From: an uncultured Prevotella sp.
GTDB lineage: Bacteria; Bacteroidota; Bacteroidia; Bacteroidales; Bacteroidaceae
Length of the DNA: 35,351 nt
Direction of reading: 5' to 3'
Assembly: GCA_937901345.1 (NCBI GenBank)
Contig: CALCHM010000123.1
Coordinates: forward strand, 1 to 35,351
In this document: positions 15,850 to 23,121 of the stretch, piece after piece
Numbering within the stretch: the stretch's first letter is position 1
Layout of the letters: every line of letters starts with the position of its first letter
Program-made: the position numbers and the translations under genes
Notes under the pieces: generated by a model
What the model saw: only the letters and a program-made list of their open reading frames with translations
The model's database searches: none
What the model was told of the DNA's origin: nothing

Positions 15850-16824
15850 CTACAACCAGCGTACGCTTTTATGGGCATTACGTCCCTTCTTTCCGAGGTT
15901 GAGTTCTACTTTATATCCAAGGGTTATTTCGTGATTGCCTGCAGAAATTCCCATGCCGTTAATGTTTGCTTCGTAACCATAGCAGATATCTAAACCATGA
16001 AATACGAAACCAAAGAAGGCACCGATACTATACTGAGGTGCATAGTTCACACCGCCATAGAGCGTTCGCCCCTCACCGCTATACTTAACACGAGCCGTTA
16101 AATCGGTACGGAAATCCGTGCCATCGTAACGCAGGAGCACGGAGGGCGTTAATGTAATAAACGGATATTTTGTAGGAATATTGTAACCCGCCATGAAATT
16201 ATAGGCAGAATTTACCTTTAATTCGCTCTTGTCACCTAAAGATATTTTGGGAGCACTCAAATGCTGCATTGCCAAACCTGCATACCACCGACGATGGGTG
16301 TAGAACAAACCTACGGAGGCATCAAACTGCGAACCGCTCATATCTCCACCTGAGAATACGGGGTCATTGGGATCGTTCGTTTCTGCTTTCCCGCCATCCA
16401 CACTTTCGCTCAACATGTCGATTTGTAAACCGCCAGCCAACTTTCCACCCCAAAGAGAATGCTGATAGGCATACTGAGCGGAAAAACGCTTATGAGAGAA
16501 CAGACCTATTTCGTCGTTTATCAACGTGAGCCCCACACCGTGGCGCGTAGTTCCGAGAGCAAAAGCAATGTCTGCACCAGCATAAAGCGTGCTTCCAGCA
16601 TCTTCATACCCCGAAGCATGTGTTTGCATCGCAATGTTGATATTCAACTCATCTTGTCGACCTACGGCAGCTGGGTTCAGCATGGGTTCAACCTGCCAAT
16701 AGCGCATAAATGCCGCATCATACTGCGCAAAACCAACTGCACTATTGCAACACACCACACACAGCAATAACCAAAAACGGTTTTGCTGAATACAAGAGAG
16801 TATATTGGAGAGCAATTTACGCAT
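15850..16824 (-). CDS. porP: PorP/SprF-family outer-membrane protein
   Basis: 324 residues. A hydrophobic signal region (LLLCVVCCNSAVGFAQ) is followed by YDAAFMRYWQVEPMLNPAAVG, the conserved opening of the PorP/SprF family, and by an alternating beta-barrel pattern to the end (GNHEITLGYKVELNL). The family sits in the outer membrane and is linked to T9SS assembly or cargo attachment. I start at the ATG at 16824: it gives a proper signal peptide, and a TAACTTTG promoter word lies 24 bases upstream. The open frame continues upstream to 17070, but that part runs into repeat DNA and is not credible protein. First gene of the T9SS operon. Confidence 0.92.
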   Translation of the reverse strand: MRKLLSNILSCIQQNRFWLLLCVVCCNSAVGFAQYDAAFMRYWQVEPMLNPAAVGRQDELNINIAMQTHASGYEDAGSTLYAGADIAFALGTTRHGVGLTLINDEIGLFSHKRFSAQYAYQHSLWGGKLAGGLQIDMLSESVDGGKAETNDPNDPVFSGGDMSGSQFDASVGLFYTHRRWYAGLAMQHLSAPKISLGDKSELKVNSAYNFMAGYNIPTKYPFITLTPSVLLRYDGTDFRTDLTARVKYSGEGRTLYGGVNYAPQYSIGAFFGFVFHGLDICYGYEANINGMGISAGNHEITLGYKVELNLGKKGRNAHKSVRWL

Positions 16825-16847
16825 ACTGAGGTATCTACAATGTCGTG

Positions 16848-16855
16848 CAAAGTTA
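16848..16855 (-). promoter_or_regulatory. Bacteroidota-type -7 element for the T9SS operon
   Basis: TAACTTTG on the minus strand matches TAnnTTTG and lies 24 bases before the porP start. The -33 TTTG is not clearly present. Confidence 0.5.
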
Positions 16856-16984
16856 CAATTTATAAAGGAACTCCCTCTTTTTTTCCTACTTTTTTTGGAT
16901 AACGAACATGGCAATTCAAACAAGTCGTTTTCCTGAGGTTTTGCACTGTTAATGAGTTGGAGATGCTTGATGGGGACCAACTGA

Positions 16985-17102
16985 CGTATTTTTACGCTTG
17001 GAAACACTCGCTGGACTCCTGCTGGCGTTTTTTTGGCGCATGAAAATGCTCGCTGAGTTCCCGCTGGCATTTTTTGATGCTTGAAAATGCCAGCCGAGGA
17101 CC
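16985..17102. repeat. Tandem repeat, about 42-bp unit, three copies
   Basis: Three copies start at 16985, 17026 and 17068 (41, 42 and about 35 bases). Each has a T-run, then GCTTGRAAA or GCATGAAAA, then a CTCGCTG or CCAGCCG core and a final GCTGG. The copies differ at several places. The array lies 160 bases upstream of porP. Both strands are open here, which makes long spurious frames. Confidence 0.75.
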
Positions 17103-17256
17103 TTCTTAATTATTTGCTGACATACGAGATTCAACCCGTGACTGAACTTAATAATGTATGAGGGAGAGTATATGTTTGCGACACACCAGAATTTCTTAAA
17201 ATAGGGAGAAAACCTGCAGCACGCCATTTTTTTTACAAATCTTCCCATGCAGACCT

Positions 17257-17476
17257 GCATAGCGCCAGATGAGTTCAAAATCCGTCCCTGCAAACCAGCG
17301 TGGTGCCCTACGTTTTCAAAATCTATCTATGCGCACCGCATAGCGCCAGTTGATTTCAAAATCTGTCCCTGCAAACCAGCGTGGTGCCCTACGTTTTCAA
17401 AATCTATCTATGCTAGACATTTTCCACATCAGTCCCTACACACCTGCATGACACTGGATGATTTCAAAATGTACTC
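17257..17476. repeat. Direct repeat, 81-bp period, two copies plus a decayed third
   Basis: 17257-17332 and 17338-17413 are 76-base copies that differ at only three positions by my reading, both starting GCATAGCGCCAG and ending TCTATCTATGC. A shorter, degraded copy (CACCTGCATGACACTGGATG and onward) lies at about 17440-17476. No gene is evident inside. Confidence 0.85.
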
Positions 17477-17485
17477 CTAACAAAT

Positions 17486-17707
17486 CTAATTCAAATCGTT
17501 GTATTTATCATCTCCCACATGTGCCCCCAAAAATGATGTTTGATTTGCCCCCCTTACGCAATTGGTGTTACTTTTCAGAAAGGAAAGCGACAGCCTCACG
17601 TCCGCCTTGACGCTCACGTGCTTGAGGTCCGTTGCATCCTCCTTCATGAAGTCGCCAATCACCACTACACCTTTGGGCGTGTCAAAATAAGGTTTCAGCA
17701 GTCGGTT
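17486..17707 (-). pseudogene. Unidentified coding remnant lacking a 5' end
   Basis: On the minus strand 74 codons stay open from just after a TAA at 17708-17710 to a TAG at 17486. The first two thirds look like real protein, beta-rich then helical: PYFDTPKGVVVIGDFMKEDA, then a DLKHVSVKADVRLSLSFLK stretch. There is no start codon until an internal Met, and the last 25 codons are less convincing. I read it as the decayed end of a gene whose front has been lost, possibly when the adjacent 81-bp repeats expanded. I do not recognise the family, and it could still be chance. Confidence 0.35.
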
Positions 17708-17758
17708 TTACATCTATTTTGACGGGGCAAGAACAATCACACCAACAACATGACAAGC

Positions 17759-17793
17759 AAAAAAAGAGGGCATGCCCTTCGGACATACCCTCT
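17759..17793 (-). terminator. Intrinsic terminator of the sdh operon
   Basis: On the minus strand AGAGGGTATGTCC pairs with GGCATGCCCTCT around GAAG, followed by seven T. It lies 100 bases past the sdhB stop. Confidence 0.88.
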
Positions 17794-17892
17794 AATGTTT
17801 TATGAATGTAAGTGTCGATATCAGAAATCAGAAATAAACTTAATGAAAATCTAATCCTATCTCAAGATGACACTTAATTCTAAGTTGCGAAC

Positions 17893-18651
17893 TTAGTCAG
17901 CCAACTTTGCCTTAATGAATTCACGATTCAAGCGAGCGATGTTAGCGATGCTTTCGTTCTTAGGACAAACTGCCTCACAAGCACGAGTGTTTGTACAGTT
18001 ACCGAAACCGAGTTCATCCATCTTAGCAACCATTGCCTTAGCTCGCTTTGCAGCTTCGGGACGCCCCTGGGGAAGGAGAGCGAACTGAGAAACCTTAGAA
18101 GCAACGTAAAGCATAGCTGAACCATTCTTACATGCTGCAACGCACGCACCACAACCGATACAAGTTGCACAGTCCATAGCTTCGTCAGCATCCTGCTTAG
18201 GAATGAGGATAGCGTTAGCATCCTGGGGCTGACCTGTACGTACTGTTACGTAACCACCAGCAGCCTGAATCTTATCGAATGCTGAACGGTCAACCATACA
18301 GTCCTTGATTACGGGGAACGCAGCTGAACGCCAAGGTTCTACTGTGATAACGTCGCCGTCGTTAAACTTACGCATGTAAAGCTGACAAGTTGTAGCACCT
18401 GTAGCAGTCTTACCGTGGGGTGTGCCGTTAATATAGAGCGAGCACATACCGCAAATACCTTCGCGACAGTCATGGTCGAATACGAAAGGTTCCTTACCGT
18501 CGTTGATAAGTTCTTCGTTGAGGATGTCAAGCATTTCGAGGAATGAAGTATCATCGGGGATATTCTTCATTTCACGCTGTTCGAAGTGACCCGCATCCTT
18601 AGGACCATTCTGCTTCCAGTATTTAATGGTGAAAGAAATATTTTTTGCCAT
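17893..18651 (-). CDS. sdhB: Succinate dehydrogenase/fumarate reductase iron-sulfur subunit
   Basis: 252 residues. The [2Fe-2S] site is CREGICGMC with the later Cys in TTCQLYM. The [4Fe-4S] and [3Fe-4S] sites are CATCIGCGACVAAC and CTNTRACEAVCP. The subunit passes electrons between the flavoprotein and the cytochrome b. It is third in sdhC-A-B, 28 bases after sdhA. In anaerobic Bacteroidales this complex works mainly as fumarate reductase, making succinate. The frame is complete with no missing ligands. Confidence 0.96.
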   Translation of the reverse strand: MAKNISFTIKYWKQNGPKDAGHFEQREMKNIPDDTSFLEMLDILNEELINDGKEPFVFDHDCREGICGMCSLYINGTPHGKTATGATTCQLYMRKFNDGDVITVEPWRSAAFPVIKDCMVDRSAFDKIQAAGGYVTVRTGQPQDANAILIPKQDADEAMDCATCIGCGACVAACKNGSAMLYVASKVSQFALLPQGRPEAAKRAKAMVAKMDELGFGNCTNTRACEAVCPKNESIANIARLNREFIKAKLAD

Positions 18652-18679
18652 TGTTAGAAATCTTTTTGGGTTCTACGAA

Positions 18680-20626
18680 TTAGTTCTTGTAGTTACGAGT
18701 CTGAACCTTGATTGCTTCGTATACGAGGGGTTCCTTGTGGAGAACGGGTTCCTTAGTGTCGTCGCCCTGATATTCCCAGCAACCTACATAGAAGAAGTTT
18801 TCGTCGTCGCGCTTAGCTTCGCCTTCTTCTGTCTGGTATTCTTCACGGAAGTGACCACCGCAAGATTCGTTACGTGTGAGTGCATCGTGTGCGATAAGTT
18901 CGCCCATGATGATGAAGTCTTCAAGGCGGATAGCCTTTTCGAGTTCAACATTCACACCTTCTGCAGTACCAGGAACGAAGAGGTTCGCATAGAATTCCTT
19001 ACGGAGTTCCTTCATCTTAGCAAGACCAGTCTTCAAACCTTCTGCTGTACGACCCATACCTACGTAATCCCACATGATACGACCGAGTTCCTTGTGGATA
19101 GAGTCAACAGAACGCTTACCCTTAATTGAGAAGAGTTTCTGGATGCGTGCCTTAACTGCTTCCTCTGCCGCCTTAAATTCGGGGAGATCTGTAGAGAAGC
19201 GGGGAACTGTAATCTGGTCAGAGAGGTAATTCTGAATAGTGTAAGGAAGCACGAAGTAACCATCAGCAAGACCCTGCATCAACGCAGAAGCACCGAGGCG
19301 GTTAGCACCGTGGTCAGAGAAGTTACATTCACCGATAGCAAAGAGACCCTTAACCGAAGTCTGGAGTTCATAGTCAACCCAGATACCACCCATTGTGTAG
19401 TGAACGGCGGGATAAATCATCATCGGAGTTTCGTAGGGGCTTTCGTCAGTGATTTCTTCATACATGTCGAAGAGGTTACCATAACGAGCTTCGATTTCCT
19501 TGCGACCGAAGTCCTTAATAGCCTGAGAGAAGTCGAGGAATACAGCGAGACCTGTGTTGTTTACGCCGAAGCCCTTGTCGCAACGTTCCTTCGCTGCACG
19601 TGAAGCAACGTCACGGGGAACGAGGTTACCGAATGCGGGATAGCGACGTTCGAGGTAGTAGTCACGGTCTTCTTCGGGGATATCCTTACCCTGAATCTTA
19701 CCTTCCTGGAGTTTCTTAGCATCTTCCAACTTCTTGGGCACCCAGATACGACCGTCGTTACGGAGTGATTCAGACATAAGTGTGAGTTTAGACTGCTTGT
19801 CACCGTGAACGGGGATACAAGTGGGGTGAATCTGCACGTAAGAGGGGTTAGCGAAGTAAGCACCCTTACGGTAGCAAGCCATAGCTGCAGAACAGTTACA
19901 ACCCATTGCGTTAGTTGAAAGGAAGTAAGCATTACCATAACCACCTGTACCGATAACTACTGCGTGAGCAGCAAAGCGTTCGATAGCACCAGTAACGAGG
20001 TTACGAGCGATGATACCGCGAGCACGACCGTCGATGATTACAACGTCGAGCATTTCGTAACGTGTATAGAGTTCTACAGTACCAGCATTTACCTGACACA
20101 TCAATGCTGAATAAGCACCGAGGAGGAGCTGCTGACCTGTCTGACCCTTAGCATAGAAAGTACGGCTTACCTGAGCGCCACCGAATGAACGGTTAGCCAA
20201 CATACCACCATATTCACGAGCGAAGGGAACACCCTGTGCCACGCACTGGTCGATAATGCTTGCACTAACTTCAGCCAAACGGTAAACGTTTGCTTCGCGA
20301 GCACGATAGTCACCACCCTTTACTGTGTCGTAGAACAAACGGTAAACAGAGTCACCATCGTTCTGATAGTTTTTCGCAGCGTTGATACCACCCTGTGCAG
20401 CGATTGAGTGTGCACGACGGGGAGAGTCCTGGATGCAGAAGTTCTTTACTTTAAAGCCCATTTCACCGAGTGAAGCAGCAGCACTTGCACCAGCAAGACC
20501 AGTACCTACTACGATAACGTCGAGCTTACGCTTGTTCTTGGGGTTCACCAACTTCTGATGAGCCTTATAATTGGTCCATTTCTCTGAAACGAGACCTTCG
20601 GGAATTTTTGAATCAATTGTAGCCAT
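18680..20626 (-). CDS. sdhA: Succinate dehydrogenase/fumarate reductase flavoprotein subunit
   Basis: 648 residues. The FAD dinucleotide fold is DVIVVGTGLAGASAAASLGE (about 27-46). The His for covalent FAD attachment is in RRAHSIAAQGGINAA, and further marks are IHPTCIP, HYTMGGIWVD and GANRLGASALMQG. Catalysis is fumarate to succinate or the reverse, at the cytoplasmic face. I start at ATG 20626 because MATIDSKIPEGL fits the family; an upstream in-frame ATG at 20656 is less likely. The length matches the single-cytochrome (type B) enzymes of Bacteroidota. Confidence 0.96.
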   Translation of the reverse strand: MATIDSKIPEGLVSEKWTNYKAHQKLVNPKNKRKLDVIVVGTGLAGASAAASLGEMGFKVKNFCIQDSPRRAHSIAAQGGINAAKNYQNDGDSVYRLFYDTVKGGDYRAREANVYRLAEVSASIIDQCVAQGVPFAREYGGMLANRSFGGAQVSRTFYAKGQTGQQLLLGAYSALMCQVNAGTVELYTRYEMLDVVIIDGRARGIIARNLVTGAIERFAAHAVVIGTGGYGNAYFLSTNAMGCNCSAAMACYRKGAYFANPSYVQIHPTCIPVHGDKQSKLTLMSESLRNDGRIWVPKKLEDAKKLQEGKIQGKDIPEEDRDYYLERRYPAFGNLVPRDVASRAAKERCDKGFGVNNTGLAVFLDFSQAIKDFGRKEIEARYGNLFDMYEEITDESPYETPMMIYPAVHYTMGGIWVDYELQTSVKGLFAIGECNFSDHGANRLGASALMQGLADGYFVLPYTIQNYLSDQITVPRFSTDLPEFKAAEEAVKARIQKLFSIKGKRSVDSIHKELGRIMWDYVGMGRTAEGLKTGLAKMKELRKEFYANLFVPGTAEGVNVELEKAIRLEDFIIMGELIAHDALTRNESCGGHFREEYQTEEGEAKRDDENFFYVGCWEYQGDDTKEPVLHKEPLVYEAIKVQTRNYKN

Positions 20627-20716
20627 TGTAAGGAATTGTTTAGTGTAAACCCTCATTTATATAATGAGTGTCCATAAACTAATTAAGAATTGATTTAGGC
20701 AGGAGAACCGCCAAGA

Positions 20717-21400
20717 TTAGCAACATGCACTGCCGCAGAGGCTGCGACCAAAGAAACACAATGCCACTGCTACATACATCAAGATGATGACAGTAGAGTA
20801 GATGTAAGAGATGTTCTTCCAACGAGCGAACCAAATCTTACCATTCCAACCCATTGTCTGCATTGCACTCCAGAAACCGTGAGTAAGGTGGAACCACAAA
20901 GCAGCAAGCCACACGAGGTAAACAACCACGTAAACAGGGCAAGAGAATGTCTGCTGAATCCAGTAAACACCATTGGTAGCGAGTTCGTGATTACCTGCAG
21001 GAAGCAATTCCTGAAGCATCATGTTGTACCAGAAGTTGTAAAGGTGAAGCCCCATACCGAGCACAACAATCACACCAAGCACAAACATATTCTGTGAAGC
21101 CCATTCCACCTTAGCGGGACGATCTGTCACAGCATAAGCACTGTTACCACGCGCCTTCTTGTTCTGGAGCGTGAGCTTAATTGCGTAGAGGAAGTGAAGC
21201 ACAACGAGCGCGCCAAGGCCTGCAGTAGCGACCAAAGCATACCAGTTCGCTCCCAACATCTCGCAAATCATGTTGTAACCTTCTGCAGAGAAGATTGCGA
21301 CTACGTTCATGCATGCATGGAACGTAAGGAACAAAATAAGTGCTACGCCAGTAACTGACATAATCACTTTTCGTCCAATGGATGAATTACATAACCACAT
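20717..21400 (-). CDS. sdhC: Succinate dehydrogenase/fumarate reductase cytochrome b subunit
   Basis: 227 residues with five membrane helices, the layout of the di-heme cytochrome b558 of type B succinate:quinone oxidoreductases. Candidate heme His residues lie within helices (FLTFHACMN, LVVLHFLYA, MGLHLYNF, LWFHLTHGF). The subunit anchors SdhAB and exchanges electrons with menaquinone. First gene of the operon: a clear TTTG-N19-TACCTTTG promoter lies at 21542-21572, which leaves a leader of roughly 135 bases. It is divergent from rpsO. Confidence 0.94.
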   Translation of the reverse strand: MWLCNSSIGRKVIMSVTGVALILFLTFHACMNVVAIFSAEGYNMICEMLGANWYALVATAGLGALVVLHFLYAIKLTLQNKKARGNSAYAVTDRPAKVEWASQNMFVLGVIVVLGMGLHLYNFWYNMMLQELLPAGNHELATNGVYWIQQTFSCPVYVVVYLVWLAALWFHLTHGFWSAMQTMGWNGKIWFARWKNISYIYSTVIILMYVAVALCFFGRSLCGSACC

Positions 21401-21541
21401 AGATGAAGTTAATTGAGTTAAAAAAGTTAGTGAATTAAAAATTGTTATGATTTTTCAAATCCAATGATCCAATTTACAACGCGCAAAAAAATCAAGCGTC
21501 ACGTAAACATGCGGACACAATAAGGCAATATTAACCTTCTG

Positions 21542-21572
21542 CAAAGGTAAGTCACACACACCAAAGCACAAA
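21542..21572 (-). promoter_or_regulatory. Bacteroidota promoter of sdhCAB
   Basis: On the minus strand TTTG (21569-21572), 19 bases, then TACCTTTG (21542-21549): an exact fit to TTTG-N19-TAnnTTTG. The start site would be near 21536. Confidence 0.75.
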
Positions 21573-21641
21573 ATGAAAGAAAGGAAAATTAACTTTTTTC
21601 TACAAAAACAGATAAACAAGTGGAAAAATCAGAGGCAAATA

Positions 21642-21672
21642 TTTGCCAATCAAAAGGAATTTAATACTTTTG
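21642..21672 (+). promoter_or_regulatory. Bacteroidota promoter of rpsO
   Basis: TTTG (21642-21645), 19 bases, then TACTTTTG (21665-21672): an exact fit to the consensus, about 45 bases before the rpsO start. Confidence 0.75.
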
Positions 21673-21722
21673 CACTCGCTTTTAGCACAAACAAATTATT
21701 CATCACCAAATTTATTTACATT

Positions 21723-21992
21723 ATGTACTTGGATTCTGTAAAGAAGCAAGAAATCTTTGGACAATACGGCGCGTCTAACACGGATACTGGTTCTGCTGAA
21801 AGCCAGATCGCCTTGTTTTCTTACCGTATTTCCCATTTGACGGAGCACATGCGCGCTAACCGTAAAGATAATACGACTAAACGCGCGCTTGTGAAGTTGG
21901 TAGGTAAGCGTCGTGCACTTCTCAATTATTTGAAGGATCGCGATATCAACCGTTACCGCGCTATCGTGAAGGCTCTCGGTCTCCGCAAGTAA
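21723..21992 (+). CDS. rpsO: 30S ribosomal protein S15
   Basis: 89 residues, the standard length, all four helices present. Conserved marks are GSAESQIALFSYRISHLTEHM and KRALVKLVGKRRALLNYLK, which contact 16S rRNA helix 22. S15 binds early in assembly of the small-subunit platform. The ATG at 21723 is chosen over the longer open frame to 21573, because that extension overlaps the promoter. It is monocistronic, with its own promoter and a terminator 28 bases after the stop. Confidence 0.97.
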   Translation: MYLDSVKKQEIFGQYGASNTDTGSAESQIALFSYRISHLTEHMRANRKDNTTKRALVKLVGKRRALLNYLKDRDINRYRAIVKALGLRK

Positions 21993-22019
21993 TCCAAACT
22001 TCTTGCAAAAGCAAACGAG

Positions 22020-22054
22020 CAGGATTGTGTCAATCGACACAATCCTGTTTTCTT
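22020..22054 (+). terminator. Intrinsic terminator of rpsO
   Basis: A perfect 12-bp stem (22020-22031 with 22036-22047) with a 4-base loop, followed by TTTTCTT. Confidence 0.9.
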
Positions 22055-22386
22055 ATCTATACACCTCAACATTCAAAAGTTGCCCCCTATATACCCCCAA
22101 CCATCTTCAAGCAATCATCTAGCATTTCATTTTTCATCCTATTATAAACTAAGCAACATACATACTCTAATGCTGGAATTCGAGCATTGCAAACGTACAG
22201 AAGGCATGGTGGCATAGTAATCACATAAGCAGCAACCACCTTATAGATATCAACAACATCAATTAGCCAATAGAATTTGTATATGTCATTTTTCAAAGAA
22301 TAAATTTGCCTTATCAAAACTTTGTTTGTTCTTTTGCATCAGAAAACAAAAACAATTATCAACAACAAATTTAATTTAATACGACT
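22055..22386. other. Intergenic region, rpsO to rubrerythrin
   Basis: About 330 AT-rich bases. A 76-codon open frame on the minus strand shows no convincing protein features. The only supported element is the rubrerythrin promoter at 22305-22336. Confidence 0.5.
22305..22336 (+). promoter_or_regulatory. Bacteroidota-type promoter of the rubrerythrin gene
   Basis: TTTG (22305-22308), 20 bases, then TTCTTTTG (22329-22336), one mismatch to TAnnTTTG. The leader is about 45 bases. Confidence 0.6.
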
Positions 22387-22938
22387 ATGGCTAAGAAATT
22401 TATCTGCACAGTATGTGGTTATGTTCATGAAGGTGAAACTGCTCCCGAAAGATGTCCTCAATGTAAGGTTCCCGCTACAAAGTTTAAGGAAGTAGACGAA
22501 TCTGCTGGTTTGGCATTTGAGACAGAACACGAACTTGGTGTTGCGAAGGGTTGCGATGAAGAAATGATTAAGGATCTCAATGCGCACTTCATGGGCGAAT
22601 GCACAGAAGTTGGCATGTACCTCGCAATGAGTCGCCAGGCTGACCGCGAAGGTTATCCCGAAATTGCTGAAGCCTTCAAGCGTTACGCATGGGAAGAAGC
22701 AGAACACGCAGCTAAGTTCGCAGAACTTCTCGGTGATGTTGTTTGGGACACAAAGACTAACCTTGAAAAGCGCATGATGGCAGAAAACGGAGCTTGCTCT
22801 GATAAGTTCCGCATTGCTCGCAATGCCAAGGCGCAGAATCTTGACGCTATCCATGACACAGTTCACGAAATGGCAAAGGATGAAGCACGCCACGGCAAGG
22901 GCTTTGAAGGTCTTTTCAACAGATATTTTAAGAAGTAA
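22387..22938 (+). CDS. Reverse rubrerythrin (rubredoxin domain first)
   Basis: 183 residues. The rubredoxin-type domain comes first (CTVC and CPQC, Cys7/10/23/26) and the ferritin-like di-iron domain second, the reverse of classical rubrerythrin. Iron ligands are visible as Glu in FMGECTEVGMY, in WEEAEHAAKF, and in KDEARHGKGF. Enzymes with this order reduce hydrogen peroxide to water with electrons from NADH-linked donors, and protect anaerobes from oxygen. It is monocistronic, with promoter and strong terminator. Codon use is strongly biased, as in highly expressed genes of this genome. Confidence 0.93.
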   Translation: MAKKFICTVCGYVHEGETAPERCPQCKVPATKFKEVDESAGLAFETEHELGVAKGCDEEMIKDLNAHFMGECTEVGMYLAMSRQADREGYPEIAEAFKRYAWEEAEHAAKFAELLGDVVWDTKTNLEKRMMAENGACSDKFRIARNAKAQNLDAIHDTVHEMAKDEARHGKGFEGLFNRYFKK

Positions 22939-22940
22939 AC

Positions 22941-22974
22941 AAAAAGAGCAACGCCTCAGGGCGTTGCTCTTTTT
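22941..22974 (+). terminator. Intrinsic terminator of the rubrerythrin gene
   Basis: A perfect 15-bp stem (22941-22955 with 22960-22974) with a 4-base loop; its A and T ends make it usable on both strands. Confidence 0.92.
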
Positions 22975-22984
22975 AGTTAGTTGA

Positions 22985-23120
22985 CGAGTAGACAAGGTAC
23001 GAGTAGACGAGAGCGCCGTGCGGAGGGTATTCCGGACAGCGCTCTCGTCTACTTTTTTATAGGTCAACCAACAAGCGTTCAACTCAGTAACCGCTTGTTT
23101 ACTTGTACCCTGTTTACTCG
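22985..23120. repeat. Nested palindrome built from a 10-base repeated word
   Basis: An inner perfect 14-bp stem (23002-23015 area with 23039-23052) followed by TTTTTT lies inside an outer inverted pair, 22985-23008 and 23097-23120, matching at 20 of 24 positions. The outer arms are made of repeats of CGAGTAGAC or its variant CGAGTAAAC. A third, 8-bp hairpin (23070-23077 with 23092-23099) lies between. The right arm ends at the gpmI stop codon. Confidence 0.75.
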
Positions 23121-23121
23121 T

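Larger units (their letters stand above)
16825..17892. other. Gene-poor kilobase between the T9SS and sdh operons
   Basis: Between the porP start and the sdhB stop there is no complete gene. From right to left it holds the sdh terminator (17759-17793), a coding remnant, an 81-bp repeat pair, about 150 bases with nothing recognised (17103-17256), a 42-bp repeat array, and the porP promoter. Confidence 0.7.

Noticed and set aside
16825..17070. N-terminal extension of PorP to a start at 17070
   Set aside because: The extension runs through tandem repeats and places the signal peptide in the middle of the protein.
16949..17293. 114-codon minus-strand frame with KNAS-type repeats
   Set aside because: It is the translation of the 42-bp DNA repeat. 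No start signal or homologous fold is apparent.
17247..17480. 77-codon plus-strand frame across the 81-bp repeat
   Set aside because: Created by the direct repeat (period divisible by three); composition is not protein-like.
21573..21722. Longer S15 start at 21573
   Set aside because: The extension covers a consensus promoter, and S15 is 89 residues in the family.
22087..22317. 76-codon minus-strand frame between rpsO and rubrerythrin
   Set aside because: Stops and starts are at chance level for AT-rich DNA, there is no promoter or ribosome-binding context, and it overlaps the rubrerythrin promoter area.
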